Positions 24,513 to 30,365 of a stretch of 38,769 nt of DNA are shown piece by piece. The DNA comes from a virus. The position numbers and the translations under genes are program-made. Every line of letters starts with the position of its first letter. Positions within the stretch are counted from its first letter, which is position 1. The DNA lies in IMG/VR virus record IMGVR_UViG_3300008266_000337, positions 1 to 38,769 of that record; one strand, given 5' to 3'. The notes under the pieces were generated by a model. The model was not told the DNA's origin, did no database searches, and was given only the letters and a program-made list of their open reading frames with translations.

Positions 24513-24584
24513 CTCCCCGGATAGGATTTGAACCTATGACCTAGCGGTTAACAGCCGCTTGCTCTACCACTGAGCTACCGAGGA
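24513..24584 (-). tRNA. tRNA-Asn(GTT)
   Basis: Acceptor TCCTCGG/CCGGGGA, D-arm GCTCAGTGGTAGAGC, anticodon loop CTGTTAA, T-loop TTCAAAT, discriminator G. Confidence 0.95.
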
Positions 24585-24674
24585 ATAATTTGTTTGTCTT
24601 TCCAAACTGTCACCAATTTTGATGGGCTCATCTGATAGCAAAAGCTACCTAGCACTTGAGATTGAAACTCCTTG

Positions 24675-24756
24675 TACCTCGGGCGAGACTCGAACTCGCA
24701 AGCGATAAAGCCACGGTTTCTAAGACCGTTGTGTCTACCATTTCCACCACCAAGGC
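24675..24756 (-). tRNA. tRNA-Leu(TAG)
   Basis: Class II tRNA with anticodon loop CTTAGAA, a variable arm, T-loop TTCGAGT, acceptor GCCTTGG/CCGAGGT. It is directly preceded by a boxA-like GTTCTTTGACAT leader. Confidence 0.94.
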
Positions 24757-24769
24757 ATTTTCTTCTCGC

Positions 24770-24781
24770 ATGTCAAAGAAC
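24770..24781 (-). promoter_or_regulatory. boxA-like antitermination site before tRNA-Leu
   Basis: Minus-strand GTTCTTTGACAT, the form found in leaders of Bacteroidota rRNA operons and similar to bacterial boxA. A second copy (GTTCTTTGACG) precedes tRNA-Phe. In both cases it lies between a promoter and a tRNA. Confidence 0.6.
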
Positions 24782-24810
24782 AACTTTATTGTTTAACTTA
24801 ACAACTCGGT

Positions 24811-24841
24811 AAATATATGAACGATATTTCAAAATTCCAAA
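24811..24841 (-). promoter_or_regulatory. Bacteroidota-type promoter driving tRNA-Leu and downstream array
   Basis: TTTGG at -33, spacer about 20 nt, TATATTT at -7 on the minus strand. It is the only one here with TTTGGA instead of TTTGGC. A TTAGAA-N3-TTCTAA palindrome lies 22 nt upstream. Confidence 0.7.
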
Positions 24842-24863
24842 TTTATTTTAAAAATTTATTCAT

Positions 24864-24878
24864 TTAGAATCGTTCTAA
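24864..24878 (-). promoter_or_regulatory. Palindromic operator-like site (copy a)
   Basis: TTAGAA-CGA-TTCTAA followed by ATGA on the minus strand. It lies exactly 22 nt upstream of the promoter's -33 box, as do three other copies, and two bases from the tRNA-Trp CCA. Confidence 0.65.
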
Positions 24879-24879
24879 T

Positions 24880-24953
24880 TGGCACGAGTAGAAGGATTCG
24901 AACCCTCAACAACGGTTTTGGAGACCGGCATGATACCATTTCACCATACTCGT
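24880..24953 (-). tRNA. tRNA-Trp(CCA)
   Basis: Acceptor ACGAGTA/TACTCGT, anticodon loop CTCCAAA, T-loop TTCGAAT, discriminator G and CCA encoded. Confidence 0.94.
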
Positions 24954-24967
24954 GTATATATTTTTTG

Positions 24968-25038
24968 AGGTCAGTATTGGATTTGAACCAATATAAAAGC
25001 TTTTGCAGAGCCGTACCTTACCTGTCGGACAACTGACC
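24968..25038 (-). tRNA. tRNA-Cys(GCA)
   Basis: Acceptor GGTCAGT/ACTGACC with the U73 discriminator that identifies tRNA-Cys, anticodon loop CTGCAAA, T-loop TTCAAAT. Confidence 0.92.
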
Positions 25039-25047
25039 TTATATTTG

Positions 25048-25121
25048 TAGTTCCTATAGGACTCGAACCTATAACCCCTTCATTCGTAGTGAAGTGCTCT
25101 AATCCATTGAGCTAAGGAACC
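25048..25121 (-). tRNA. tRNA-Arg(ACG)
   Basis: Acceptor GGTTCCT/AGGAACT, D-arm GCTCAATGGATTAGAGC, anticodon loop CTACGAA, T-loop TTCGAGT. Reads CGN with inosine if the host adenosine deaminase acts on it. Confidence 0.95.
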
Positions 25122-25127
25122 AGTTAG

Positions 25128-25580
25128 TTATTTTACTAACATATCAGCAGCGTATGTTGCCATAACACCTAATGATTTGTATCTAACTTTATAACCCATA
25201 CCTTCAACTAAACCAACTGCTGCTCTTAACACTTCATTTGATTTGTATCTTTTATCTGGGTTAACATCTATGTCAATATACTTAACTTGAGGTAAACCTG
25301 CGTTTTTAAGTAATTCTGCTACTTCAACAGATTTCCAAACCTCATTCATTAAACGTACTTGTCTTACTCTTTCAACAGGTAAAACCTCTTTGTTGAATAA
25401 AACATGCGCACCGCCCTTCGGTTTATAAAGTGCAACTACAGTTGCATATGTTGTGTTATACGCATAGTTTTGCGAGTCACACCCAATTAACAATTCGGTG
25501 TCGGGATTCGCGTTTAAATACGATTTAACGTAGTCAACTAAGTCAACTGTTTTTCTGTTTGTTAGGGTCCTGAAGTTCAT
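25128..25580 (-). CDS. RNase H-fold protein of the YkuK/DUF458 family
   Basis: A 150-aa protein with an RNase H-like opening strand LIGCDSQNY (Asp in CDSQ), then VVALYKPKGGAHVLFNKE and a second acidic block YIDIDVNPD, ending in AAVGLVEGMGYKV. This is the layout of YkuK-type putative nucleases. An RNA-processing role would fit its site inside the tRNA array, but the activity is not established for the family. It stands alone between tRNA-Arg and tRNA-Ser and has an ATTATTTATAA box 10-20 nt before its ATG. Confidence 0.75.
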   Translation of the reverse strand: MNFRTLTNRKTVDLVDYVKSYLNANPDTELLIGCDSQNYAYNTTYATVVALYKPKGGAHVLFNKEVLPVERVRQVRLMNEVWKSVEVAELLKNAGLPQVKYIDIDVNPDKRYKSNEVLRAAVGLVEGMGYKVRYKSLGVMATYAADMLVK

Positions 25581-25609
25581 AATCTGTTTTTTATAAATAA
25601 TTTACATAG

Positions 25610-25693
25610 CGGAAAGAGTTGGAGTCGAACCAAATACCCGAAGGTACACATTGCTTAGCAGGCAAGCCCTATCGCCGTCAAGGGTCACTTTCC
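25610..25693 (-). tRNA. tRNA-Ser(GCT)
   Basis: Class II tRNA with anticodon loop CTGCTAA, variable arm GTACC/GGGTA, T-loop TTCGACT, acceptor GGAAAGT/TCTTTCC with one mismatch. Confidence 0.92.
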
Positions 25694-25751
25694 ATGGGGC
25701 CCGATATCCGTTTTTCATCTTACTCGAGCCGACATAAGCATTCACGGGTTG

Positions 25752-25824
25752 GGTGTTTAAGGAGTTTCGAAATCCCAACCTCTCCCGTCACAAGGGAGCG
25801 CTCTTCCTTTGAGCTATAAACACC
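25752..25824 (-). tRNA. tRNA-His(GTG)
   Basis: Acceptor GTGTTTA/TAAACAC plus an encoded G-1 opposite C73, the identity feature of tRNA-His. Anticodon loop TTGTGAC; the T-arm reads GGGATTTCGAAACTCC and is slightly irregular. Confidence 0.92.
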
Positions 25825-25831
25825 ATTTATT

Positions 25832-25908
25832 TGGTGGAGAAAATAGGACTCGAACCTATAACCTTCTACGTATCAGATAGATGCTCTAACCAATTGAGCT
25901 ATATCTCC
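25832..25908 (-). tRNA. tRNA-Ile(GAT)
   Basis: Acceptor GGAGATA/TTTCTCC, D-arm GCTCAATTGGTTAGAGC, anticodon loop CTGATAC, T-loop TTCGAGT, CCA encoded. Confidence 0.94.
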
Positions 25909-25918
25909 ATTTTATTTG

Positions 25919-26000
25919 TGCCTGCAGAAGGACTCGAACCTCCGAACTCAAATGAGAGCTGATTTACAGTCAGCTGCAATTGCCGCTATGCGATACAGGC
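25919..26000 (-). tRNA. tRNA-Tyr(GTA)
   Basis: Class II tRNA with a variable arm, anticodon loop CTGTAAA, T-loop TTCGAGT, acceptor GCCTGTA/TGCAGGC. Confidence 0.94.
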
Positions 26001-26010
26001 ATTTATTTTG

Positions 26011-26086
26011 TCTTTCCTGCTGGATTCGAACCAACGATCTTCTCCGTGTAAAAGAGACGCTTTAAAACCAACTAAGCGAAGGAAAG
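26011..26086 (-). tRNA. tRNA-Val(TAC)
   Basis: Acceptor CTTTCCT/AGGAAAG, anticodon loop TTTACAC, T-loop TTCGAAT. Confidence 0.94.
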
Positions 26087-26138
26087 TGGTCCAACTTTAT
26101 GATTCAAACTATCAACGGCATGTGACTCCTTAGTTTTG

Positions 26139-26212
26139 TGACCCCGTCGAGACTCGAACTCGAAACCCCCTCATTAAAAGTGAGGTGCTCTAACCTATTG
26201 AGCTACGAAGTC
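26139..26212 (-). tRNA. tRNA-Lys(TTT)
   Basis: Acceptor GACTTCG/CGGGGTC, anticodon loop CTTTTAA, D-arm GCTCAATAGGTTAGAGC, T-loop TTCGAGT. Confidence 0.95.
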
Positions 26213-26274
26213 AAATTTGCAGGATATCGCTTAACCTGCTGTGATTGGCCATTTCACATTTAACGATTTTTTTG

Positions 26275-26349
26275 TAGCGTAAGCCGGACTCGAACCGACA
26301 CCATGTCCTCATCCCAAATGAGGCGGCCTACCAATTGGCCGATTACGCT
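26275..26349 (-). tRNA. tRNA-Pro(TGG)
   Basis: Acceptor AGCGTAA/TTACGCT, anticodon loop TTTGGGA, T-loop TTCGAGT. Confidence 0.94.
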
Positions 26350-26357
26350 ATATATTG

Positions 26358-26430
26358 TGCGACGGGAAGGACTCGAACCTTCATGGCCGGATTTTCAGTC
26401 CGGTGCATTGACCATCTTTGCTACCGTCGC
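26358..26430 (-). tRNA. tRNA-Phe(GAA)
   Basis: Acceptor GCGACGG/CCGTCGC, anticodon loop CTGAAAA, T-loop TTCGAGT. A boxA-like site lies 15 nt upstream. Confidence 0.95.
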
Positions 26431-26444
26431 ATTTGCTTCTCATA

Positions 26445-26455
26445 CGTCAAAGAAC
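26445..26455 (-). promoter_or_regulatory. boxA-like site before tRNA-Phe
   Basis: Minus-strand GTTCTTTGACG, matching the site before tRNA-Leu(TAG). It lies just after the hairpin at 26462-26484 and could let polymerase read through it. Confidence 0.55.
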
Positions 26456-26461
26456 TAAAAG

Positions 26462-26484
26462 AGCCCGATCTTGTGAATCGGGCT
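26462..26484 (-). terminator. Hairpin between the 30-aa ORF and tRNA-Phe
   Basis: AGCCCGAT and ATCGGGCT pair over 8 bp with a 7-nt loop; on the minus strand CTTTTAG follows. It may attenuate transcription from the promoter above unless the boxA-like site acts. Confidence 0.5.
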
Positions 26485-26515
26485 TATTTTGTGTTTCAAT
26501 ATGTTTTAAAAAACA

Positions 26516-26608
26516 TCACATCATAAGCCCAATCAATCTAATATCCTCAGACACCGGATTCATCCAAGCGGCTTTAAGACTAAATTGATATGATTTACAA
26601 TGTTTCAT
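26516..26608 (-). CDS. 30-aa ORF downstream of a promoter
   Basis: A 30-residue peptide (MKHCKSYQFSLKAAW start) ends 30 nt before the hairpin. Its ATG follows a Bacteroidota-type promoter. It may be a leader peptide or a small regulatory peptide; it has no recognisable family, and it could be non-coding. Confidence 0.45.
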   Translation of the reverse strand: MKHCKSYQFSLKAAWMNPVSEDIRLIGLMM

Positions 26609-26630
26609 TTTTTATGTTTTAATATGTTAT

Positions 26631-26661
26631 AAATATATGTAAGGGATTTCAAAATGCCAAA
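26631..26661 (-). promoter_or_regulatory. Bacteroidota-type promoter before the 30-aa ORF and tRNA-Phe
   Basis: TTTGGC, about 20 nt, TATATTTA. It drives the small ORF and then the Phe-to-Trp part of the array. Confidence 0.65.
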
Positions 26662-26692
26662 CTATATTGAATTTTTTTTTTCTTTCTTTTTG

Positions 26693-26764
26693 AGCGGGTG
26701 GACAGAATCGAACTGACATCACAGGCTTGGAAGGCTAGTGTAATAACCATTATACGACACCCGC
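26693..26764 (-). tRNA. tRNA-Gly(TCC)
   Basis: Acceptor GCGGGTG/CACCCGC, U73 discriminator, anticodon loop CTTCCAA, D-arm GTATAATGGTTATTAC, T-loop TTCGATT. Confidence 0.93.
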
Positions 26765-26823
26765 TTGGGAGTAGCCTTCGAATAACATTTAAATTGGGGA
26801 GTTAATCAAAGACTACATTTTTG

Positions 26824-26896
26824 AGCGGTAGACAGGATTCGAACCTGCGACCCTAACCTTGGCAAGGTTATGCTCTACCAACTGAGCTACTACCGC
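26824..26896 (-). tRNA. tRNA-Gly(GCC)
   Basis: Acceptor GCGGTAG/CTACCGC, anticodon loop TTGCCAA, D-arm GCTCAGTTGGTAGAGC, U73. Confidence 0.95.
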
Positions 26897-27030
26897 AAAT
26901 AACCTTAACAGTTTCTATTGATCAGATAGGCTTATTAAGGGTTGTTAATACTTATGCCTTGGGCTATTCATATTAACTCGAAGACCTCTATGATGTGCTG
27001 ATCTTACGGGAAGCATCGAGGTACTTTTTG
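26897..27030 (-). ncRNA. Structured, pseudoknot-capable RNA between tRNA-Thr and tRNA-Gly
   Basis: ACCTC-GATG pairs with CATC-GAGGT-type arms (9 bp with a 3-nt bulge). The hairpin loop carries GATCAG, which pairs with CTGATC 75 nt downstream, crossing that helix. A perfect 7-bp GTTAATA/TATTAAC hairpin lies between them. It begins directly after tRNA-Thr. No coding frame is evident. Confidence 0.5.
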
Positions 27031-27103
27031 AGCCGCCTGACGGACTCGAACCGCCGACCCTCTCATTACAAGTGAGAAGCTCTACCAACTGAGCTAAGGA
27101 GGC
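27031..27103 (-). tRNA. tRNA-Thr(TGT)
   Basis: Acceptor GCCTCCT/AGGCGGC, D-arm GCTCAGTTGGTAGAGC, anticodon loop CTTGTAA, T-loop TTCGAGT. Confidence 0.95.
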
Positions 27104-27115
27104 TTTTATGGACAA

Positions 27116-27268
27116 TTAAAGGCTGTCCGTACCTGTGGTGTCTACTGAATTCGTATCAACGGTGATAGAATCAGCTGACAATGAATCAATGTTCGTTGAT
27201 TCGGTTGAGTTGTTAGCACAAGATGCTAAAACAAACATTACTGCGATTGCAAAAATAACTTTTTTCAT
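27116..27268 (-). CDS. Small Ser/Thr/Asp-rich lipoprotein
   Basis: A 50-aa protein with a lipoprotein signal peptide ending in a VLASC lipobox (Cys17) and a tail rich in Ser, Thr, Asp and Asn (TESTNIDSLSADSITVDT). It would sit in the outer membrane or periplasm and is unrelated in sequence to the 78-aa lipoprotein further up. An AATATATTTATA box lies 4-14 nt before its ATG, like the late genes. It lies between tRNA-Leu(TAA) and tRNA-Thr. Confidence 0.75.
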   Translation of the reverse strand: MKKVIFAIAVMFVLASCANNSTESTNIDSLSADSITVDTNSVDTTGTDSL

Positions 27269-27299
27269 TTTGTATAAATATATTAATTTTTCTTTTTTG

Positions 27300-27385
27300 T
27301 ACCGCGGGCCGGGGTCGAACCGGCACTCCCTTTTCAGGGAACAGGATTTTAAGTCCTGCGTGTCTACCTATTTCACCACCGCGGC
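27300..27385 (-). tRNA. tRNA-Leu(TAA)
   Basis: Class II tRNA with anticodon loop CTTAAAA, variable arm TCCCTGAAAAGGGA, T-loop TTCGACC, acceptor GCCGCGG/CCGCGGT. It is the first tRNA of the array. Confidence 0.95.
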
Positions 27386-27392
27386 ATATCTT

Positions 27393-27584
27393 TTAAACAT
27401 CCCACTCATCTGCTCCTACTTGTAGACATTCAAGTAGAGATGCTGTGGGAAATTCTTCTTTATGTTTAAATGCAGACCAAATTACCTCAAGTTGCAATCC
27501 ACGTTTATCTGCTTCTGCTAAAATAGCATCACATTTTTCATTAAAAATTGCTTCTTGTTTTGCTTGTTCTTCTAATTCGTTCAT
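27393..27584 (-). CDS. Small acidic protein of unknown function
   Basis: A 63-aa protein, rich in Glu and Lys with an EAKQEAIFNEK-type helix at the start and two Cys. I do not recognise it. A TATATATTTATATC box lies directly upstream of the ATG. The gene ends 8 nt before tRNA-Leu(TAA). Confidence 0.65.
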   Translation of the reverse strand: MNELEEQAKQEAIFNEKCDAILAEADKRGLQLEVIWSAFKHKEEFPTASLLECLQVGADEWDV

Positions 27585-27634
27585 GATATAAATATATAAA
27601 AAGATCTTTATATTTCCACGCTTAAATACGCTCC

Positions 27635-28432
27635 TTATGCAGGAACGTATTCAAGTGCTAAATCATACAAACGCTCATTCAAAACCATATCTTGTTGGAA
27701 GTTTTTGATTTTACGAGCTTTACGGGTTTTAGTTCCGTATTTGTAATTAAACATTCCATGAACCATTTTCTCTTGAACTACATTATAAACTGACCATAAA
27801 TCTGATCCTTTATCTTGTACACGAGTTGGGGTAAGTAAATCATGTAAATCGATTTCGATATTTTCAATATCATCACCAAAACGAACCTCAAGAGCTTTTT
27901 TAGCAAAATCAAGAGCTTGTTCTTGACCTAACTCAACAGCACGGAACTTATTCAAAGATTCAACAGTTAAAGGTAATTTTTCAACCATTGATTTAATGGT
28001 GTTTTGCAACTCATCAAATGAATAACCATAATGTCTGATTTTCATATTTTCAAACTCACGGCTTGAAACAACCAAACCATTTTCACAAACCATACGGAAC
28101 AAACCTGCTGTGAAGGTAAATGCATTTTTACCATCATGTGAATTGGTCAATAGGATTTGTGGAAACACATTATCACCATCTTCGGCAGTGATTTGAATAT
28201 CGTTATTACGGAATACAACCAAATGCTTCTGGAAACCAACACCTCTACGAGCACGAACTTCTTTAGCATCAACAACTCCCCAACCTAGGGCTGACATATC
28301 ATCAATGATTTTGTCGGTAGGAATGTGGGCATACTTTTCACTAGTTCCAGGAGCACTAGTAGCAGTAAAAATTGAAGGGGCCTGTTGGCGGATCTGACTT
28401 TTTGAAATGAATTCTTGATTAATGTTTAACAT
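27635..28432 (-). CDS. DUF932 (phage/plasmid-like) protein, copy 1
   Basis: A 265-aa protein of the DUF932/DUF945 type, seen in phages and plasmids. The diagnostic parts are present: HDGKNAFTFTAGLFRMVCENGLVV, a conserved NSHDG and GLFRMVC pattern that also occurs in the second copy, followed by RVQDKGSDLWSVYNVVQEKM. The biochemical role of the family is unknown. It has its own promoter with a 22-nt-spaced palindrome upstream. It shares family with the 260-aa gene at 29536-30318 but is clearly divergent. Confidence 0.82.
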   Translation of the reverse strand: MLNINQEFISKSQIRQQAPSIFTATSAPGTSEKYAHIPTDKIIDDMSALGWGVVDAKEVRARRGVGFQKHLVVFRNNDIQITAEDGDNVFPQILLTNSHDGKNAFTFTAGLFRMVCENGLVVSSREFENMKIRHYGYSFDELQNTIKSMVEKLPLTVESLNKFRAVELGQEQALDFAKKALEVRFGDDIENIEIDLHDLLTPTRVQDKGSDLWSVYNVVQEKMVHGMFNYKYGTKTRKARKIKNFQQDMVLNERLYDLALEYVPA

Positions 28433-28462
28433 AACTCTTATTATTATTTTTTTCTATGCCGT

Positions 28463-28493
28463 GAATATACGAAAGATGTCCTCGGGAGCCAAA
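28463..28493 (-). promoter_or_regulatory. Bacteroidota-type promoter for DUF932 copy 1
   Basis: TTTGGC, about 20 nt, TATATTCAC, leading to the 265-aa gene. A palindrome lies 22 nt upstream. Confidence 0.75.
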
Positions 28494-28515
28494 TTTACTG
28501 CAGAGGAAATGTCAT

Positions 28516-28530
28516 TTAGAATCATTCTAA
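28516..28530 (-). promoter_or_regulatory. Palindromic operator-like site (copy b)
   Basis: TTAGAA-TGA-TTCTAA then ATGA, 22 nt upstream of the -33 box. It overlaps the end of the 186-aa gene. Confidence 0.65.
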
Positions 28531-29087
28531 GCGACAGGTTTACCAAGTAATGTTTTGGTGTGTTTTTCACCACCAATAAATCTTTGGTAAGTTCCATCCT
28601 CGTTAAATTCTAGTTTTTTACCTTTAAGTACTTTTTGAATTAATTCTTGATCTTTTACTACAGGTGCACCTTTAGCCAATAAAATATCTTGTAATTTACC
28701 TGAAACCTCTAAATAGTAACCTGGTTCTTTAAGTAATGATGCCATTCTGTTTAATGATTTAGATTTAGAGATAGGTTCACCATCATGACCCATTGCTGTT
28801 AATTTTTTACCTGCTTCTTTTTCCTTATAAGATATTAAAGCATCAGGTTCAGGATCATCGTCTATATTAATTACCTCATAATCAGCATCGGCTTCCGCAC
28901 CTAACACGTCTGCTGCGCTTTTATAGTTTAAATTACCGCCTATAGGCGCATATGCTGTATTGATTAGGTCAAAGATATCCTTAGCATATTCTGATTTTTG
29001 GTCTGAAGAAAGATCTACCCATTTATCTCTAGGTAGTTCTTCAAGCAAAGGATTATTTTTTAAATATTCTAATAAATTAAAAGACAT
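28527..29087 (-). CDS. Conserved tailed-phage protein, GNAT-like (tentative)
   Basis: A 186-aa protein resembling a phage family I have seen, with a domain pattern AYAPIGGNLNYKSA, VINIDDDPEPDALISY, MGHDG, PGYYLEVSGKLQDILLAKGAPVV and a closing HTKTLLGKP. The first part resembles an acetyltransferase-like fold (ID-DPEPDA-I). No catalytic residue can be assigned. It shares its first bases with the end of the hydrolase gene and is translated with it. Confidence 0.65.
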   Translation of the reverse strand: MSFNLLEYLKNNPLLEELPRDKWVDLSSDQKSEYAKDIFDLINTAYAPIGGNLNYKSAADVLGAEADADYEVINIDDDPEPDALISYKEKEAGKKLTAMGHDGEPISKSKSLNRMASLLKEPGYYLEVSGKLQDILLAKGAPVVKDQELIQKVLKGKKLEFNEDGTYQRFIGGEKHTKTLLGKPVA

Positions 29088-29464
29088 TATTTCACGTATT
29101 TGTTATAAATATTAACAAACACATCAAATGGAATACGGTGACCTAAAATAAAACTAGGATTAATATCACTTGATATTAATTTATTCAAATTAGGTTCAAT
29201 TGGACGAGAGTGGATAGCAGGATTAAAAACTAAACAATCAATATTATAATGATTGGCAAGCAACATACCAACGAAACCACCCATTGAAGAACCAATAATC
29301 AAATCGGGTGAAAATGATTCAACCATATACATAAGCTCTTCTTCAATATTTGATTTACGATAATCAATAGAAGGAGCTAAAACTTCCGCACGTTCACGCA
29401 TAAAATCAACTTTATCACAAACGTTGGAACTCTCTAAACCGTGTAAATACATTATTTTTTTCAT
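29087..29464 (-). CDS. Truncated alpha/beta hydrolase (YqiA/UPF0227-like)
   Basis: A 125-aa protein with an esterase-like front end: YLHGLESS (oxyanion region) and the nucleophile motif GSSMGGFVG (GxSxG), then VFNPAIHSRPIEP. YqiA-type enzymes are about 190 aa and place the catalytic Asp and His in the last third; here the chain stops at IYNKYVK, so the acid and base of the triad are missing or lie elsewhere. It may be inactive, or need a partner. It has the conserved promoter and AAAGGTTATG leader. Confidence 0.75.
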   Translation of the reverse strand: MKKIMYLHGLESSNVCDKVDFMRERAEVLAPSIDYRKSNIEEELMYMVESFSPDLIIGSSMGGFVGMLLANHYNIDCLVFNPAIHSRPIEPNLNKLISSDINPSFILGHRIPFDVFVNIYNKYVK

Positions 29465-29484
29465 AACCTTTATTTCTGCGACAT

Positions 29485-29514
29485 GAATATACGAAAGAGG
29501 GGTTGGAAGGCCAA
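29485..29514 (-). promoter_or_regulatory. Bacteroidota-type promoter for the hydrolase gene
   Basis: TTGGCC, about 20 nt, TATATTCATG. The -33 half lies in the hairpin described next. Confidence 0.7.
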
Positions 29515-29518
29515 CCCC
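29499..29518 (-). terminator. Hairpin overlapping a promoter
   Basis: GGGGTTGG and CCAACCCC form an 8-bp hairpin with a 4-nt loop directly after the DUF932 copy 2 gene, with an A-rich tract upstream and TCTTTC downstream. It could end that transcript while part of it serves as the next promoter's -33 box. Confidence 0.5.
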
Positions 29519-29535
29519 TTTCTTTCTTTCTTTTT

Positions 29536-30318
29536 TTATCTTACTGCTACTAATTCAAATAACTCTTTATTAATACGAGTATCTTCCTCTATACTAGTAA
29601 CACCATTCATCATATTACCTAAATGATCTGTAATACGATGAGGTTGAGTTAGGTTTTCTTGTATTCTATTAAATACAGTCCAAACATCATCACCTTTATC
29701 TTCATCTCTTACTGTATTAAGTAATTGAGAAACCTCAATACGATGACCTTTACCAAAACGAACATCAGCAGCTCTAGTAGCTAATACCATTGCTTCAGCA
29801 GGTGATAAACTACGTTCTTTTAGTTTATTAAATTCTTCCATAACACCTTGAGTGCGAATACCTAAATCACAAAGAATCTCTTGTAAACTATACTGACCTT
29901 TTTCACTATGAGGAATTTTAGCACTACTATAAGAAGTATGTGCAATTAAACCATTTGAACAAACTAAACGATAAGTACCTAAATCTGCTTCCATAGGTTT
30001 AGAACCATCACATGAATTAGTAATATTCATAGTGGCAACAGCCTCTGTTTGACCTTTAGAATTTTTAATCTGAAAATCAGGATGTTCCATTTTAATAAAA
30101 TGGGAATTGATTTTACGGTTTTTGCCTCTTTTTTCATAAGCACCTGCAATATTCCATCCTTGTTTTTGGAGTTCTCTTACTGCATCTAATGATTCAACCA
30201 TAAATGGTTTTGATTTAATACGTTGATTTGCTCTCCAACTTGAATCCAATGAAGGAATAAAAGCGGATAATTTGTTAATGTCGTTGTTTAAAGGAATTAA
30301 ACTAATACTTTTTCTCAT
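29536..30318 (-). CDS. DUF932 (phage/plasmid-like) protein, copy 2
   Basis: A 260-aa paralog of the 265-aa gene, with the same marks: ITNSCDGSKPMEADLGTYRLVCSNGLIAHTS (conserved NS-DG and CSNGL), and RDEDKGDDVWTVFNRIQENL corresponding to KGSDLWSVYNVVQEKM. The function is unknown. Its promoter is the shortest of the set and the ATG lies very close to it (leader of about 5 nt). It ends by the 8-bp hairpin. Confidence 0.82.
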   Translation of the reverse strand: MRKSISLIPLNNDINKLSAFIPSLDSSWRANQRIKSKPFMVESLDAVRELQKQGWNIAGAYEKRGKNRKINSHFIKMEHPDFQIKNSKGQTEAVATMNITNSCDGSKPMEADLGTYRLVCSNGLIAHTSYSSAKIPHSEKGQYSLQEILCDLGIRTQGVMEEFNKLKERSLSPAEAMVLATRAADVRFGKGHRIEVSQLLNTVRDEDKGDDVWTVFNRIQENLTQPHRITDHLGNMMNGVTSIEEDTRINKELFELVAVR

Positions 30319-30323
30319 AACGT

Positions 30324-30354
30324 GAATATAATAAAAAAATTTTAAAAAGCCAAA
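30324..30354 (-). promoter_or_regulatory. Bacteroidota-type promoter for DUF932 copy 2
   Basis: TTTGGC, an AT-rich spacer of 20 nt, TATATTC then ACG. The leader is only about 6 nt, so translation may be nearly leaderless. Confidence 0.65.
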
Positions 30355-30365
30355 GAGAATATTCC

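Noticed and set aside
21700-27385. tRNA array as a phage integration site
   Set aside because: No integrase gene or direct repeats typical of attachment sites are visible; the array is internal and rich in phage genes.
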